Assembly (NCBI GenBank): GCA_024636105.1
Contig: JAGXHO010000086.1
Span: forward strand, 1 to 6,392
DNA: 6,392 bases
Direction of reading: 5' to 3'
Source: Trueperaceae bacterium
GTDB lineage: Bacteria > Deinococcota > Deinococci > Deinococcales > Trueperaceae
Under the pieces are notes generated by a model. The model was not told where the DNA came from. It ran no database searches and saw only the letters and a program-made list of their open reading frames with translations. The translations under genes and the position numbers were made by a program. Positions 5,238-6,392 of the stretch are shown piece after piece; position 1 is the stretch's first letter; every line of letters begins with the position of its first letter.

Positions 5238-6392
5238 ATGCCCGACGCCCCGTCCAGCTCCCCCACCCCCCGCGCGCAGATCGGCCTCGTCGGCCTCGCC
5301 GTGATGGGCCAGAACCTGGTGCTCAACCTGCTCGACCACGGCGCGACCGTCGCGGTCTACAACCGCACGCGCGACGTCACCGACGCGTTCCTAGCGCGAG
5401 GCGGGGCGGACGCGGCGGCGCGCGGCGCGCTGGTCGGCACCGCTTCGCTCGCGGAGCTGGTGGCCGTGCTCGAGCGGCCCCGGCGGGTGATGCTCATGGT
5501 GCGCGCAGGCGCGCCCGTCGACGCCGTCCTCCACGACCTGATCCCGCTCCTCGAGGCGGGCGACGTGGTGATCGACGGCGGCAACTCGCACGCGGACGAC
5601 ACGGTGCGCCGCGGCGAGCGGCTCGCAGCGGACGGCATCCACTACCTGGGCACCGGGGTCTCGGGCGGCGAGGAGGGCGCTCGGCACGGCCCGTCGATCA
5701 TGCCCGGGGGGCCCAAGGAGGCGTACGCGCTGGTGCGCCCGCTCTTCGAAGCGATCGCCGCGAAGGTCGACGGCGTCCCGTGCGTCGCCTGGATGGGCGA
5801 ACAGGGCTCGGGGCACTACGTGAAGATGGTGCACAACGGCATCGAGTACGGCGACATGCAGCTGATCGCCGAGGCCTACGCGCTCATGCGCGACGCGTTG
5901 CGGATGGACGCACCCGCGATGCACGCGACCTTCACCCACTGGAACGAGGGCGTGCTCGACAGCTACCTGATCGAGATCACGCGCGACATCCTCGGCACCT
6001 ACGACGACCAGGGGCAGCTGGTGCTCGACCTCGTCCTCGACCGCGCCGGGCAGAAGGGCACCGGCCGCTGGACCGCGGTCGGCGCGCTCGAGCAGGGCGA
6101 GCCGCTCTCGCTCATCACCCAGGCCGTGTTCGCCCGCTCGCTGTCGGCGCTCAAGGACCTGCGCGAGCGCGCGGCCGCCCTGCTGCCTGCGGGCGCCGAG
6201 CCGGTCGACGTCGACCGCGGCGCCTTCCTCGCCGACCTGGAACAGGCGCTTTACGCGTCGAAGATCGTCAGCTACGCGCAGGGGTACGGCCTGCTGCGCG
6301 GCGCGGCGCAGGAGCGCGGTTGGTCGATCGACCTCGCGGCGACGGCGCGCATCTGGCGCGGCGGTTGCATCATCCGCAGCCGCTTCCTGAAC
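5238..6392 (+). CDS. gnd: 6-phosphogluconate dehydrogenase, decarboxylating (C-terminus beyond window)
   Basis: This cytoplasmic enzyme oxidatively decarboxylates 6-phosphogluconate to ribulose 5-phosphate in the oxidative pentose-phosphate pathway, normally reducing NADP+. The window holds 385 codons with no stop. The Rossmann motif GLVGLAVMGQNL is at 16-27, and NRT at 42-44 after the second strand is the usual NADP+-type contact. Further conserved parts are DGGNS (N116), GVSGGEEGARHGPSIMPGG at 140-158, and VKMVHNGIEYGDMQ with catalytic K196 and E203, which are K183 and E190 in E. coli numbering at a constant offset of 13. The family signature LDRAGQKGTGRW and the IWRGGCIIRS segment near the window edge are also present. 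About 95 residues, including the C-terminal tail that contributes Arg and His substrate contacts from the partner subunit, are missing only because the window ends. This is the long, homodimeric form. No internal defects are visible. It lies 65 bases after the GGDEF-EAL gene with its own strong ribosome site. Confidence 0.97.
   Translation, partial: MPDAPSSSPTPRAQIGLVGLAVMGQNLVLNLLDHGATVAVYNRTRDVTDAFLARGGADAAARGALVGTASLAELVAVLERPRRVMLMVRAGAPVDAVLHDLIPLLEAGDVVIDGGNSHADDTVRRGERLAADGIHYLGTGVSGGEEGARHGPSIMPGGPKEAYALVRPLFEAIAAKVDGVPCVAWMGEQGSGHYVKMVHNGIEYGDMQLIAEAYALMRDALRMDAPAMHATFTHWNEGVLDSYLIEITRDILGTYDDQGQLVLDLVLDRAGQKGTGRWTAVGALEQGEPLSLITQAVFARSLSALKDLRERAAALLPAGAEPVDVDRGAFLADLEQALYASKIVSYAQGYGLLRGAAQERGWSIDLAATARIWRGGCIIRSRFLN

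Noticed and set aside
5391..5939. Minus-strand open frame opposite gnd
   Set aside because: gnd is unambiguous on the plus strand; the antisense frame is His/Arg/Asp-rich shadow text.
1..6392. CRISPR array, insertion sequence, tRNA, phage or defence genes
   Set aside because: No regularly spaced repeats, transposase, integrase, tRNA-like cloverleaf or defence domain was found on reading both strands; the gene content is transport, signalling and central metabolism.

Overview
The window is very GC-rich (by eye about 70%) bacterial DNA with almost wall-to-wall coding. Codons strongly prefer G or C in the third position, and several long antisense open frames arise only from that composition. 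It looks like a short-read metagenomic or draft-genome contig, because bases 2-20 are the Nextera/Tn5 transposon mosaic end and not genomic sequence. The protein style, a few TANNNT boxes just before start codons and an Ala-rich non-lipoprotein signal peptide would fit a Deinococcota (for example Trueperaceae-like) organism. That placement is a weak inference.

Layout. The minus strand, read from about 3143 down to 21, carries one apparent operon. It begins with a YmdB/TIGR00282-family metallophosphodiesterase (3143-2326) that contains a one-base frameshift near 2519-2520. Next is a family-5 extracellular solute-binding protein (2333-858), whose ATG overlaps the phosphodiesterase stop by 8 nt. 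Last is a DppB-type ABC permease (795 to the adaptor), cut off at its C-terminus. A strong GC-rich hairpin sits in the 62-base gap between binding protein and permease. The plus strand carries a membrane-anchored GGDEF-EAL cyclic-di-GMP protein (about 3391-5172), divergent from the phosphodiesterase across about 247 bases. After a 65-base gap holding a putative promoter, a hairpin and a good Shine-Dalgarno site comes gnd, 6-phosphogluconate dehydrogenase (5238 to the window end, C-terminus missing).

How they work together. The binding protein and permease are two parts of one peptide or related-solute importer; the second permease and ATPases presumably lie beyond the adaptor. The YmdB-like enzyme is translationally coupled to the importer. 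The GGDEF-EAL protein makes and/or degrades c-di-GMP at the membrane. gnd is a housekeeping pentose-phosphate gene with its own translation signals.

I see no mobile element, CRISPR array, tRNA or rRNA, and no convincing new biological system. The points most worth a second look are the adaptor remnant, the frameshift that creates a false 761-residue YmdB-transporter fusion, the ymdB/importer coupling, and the intercistronic hairpin.
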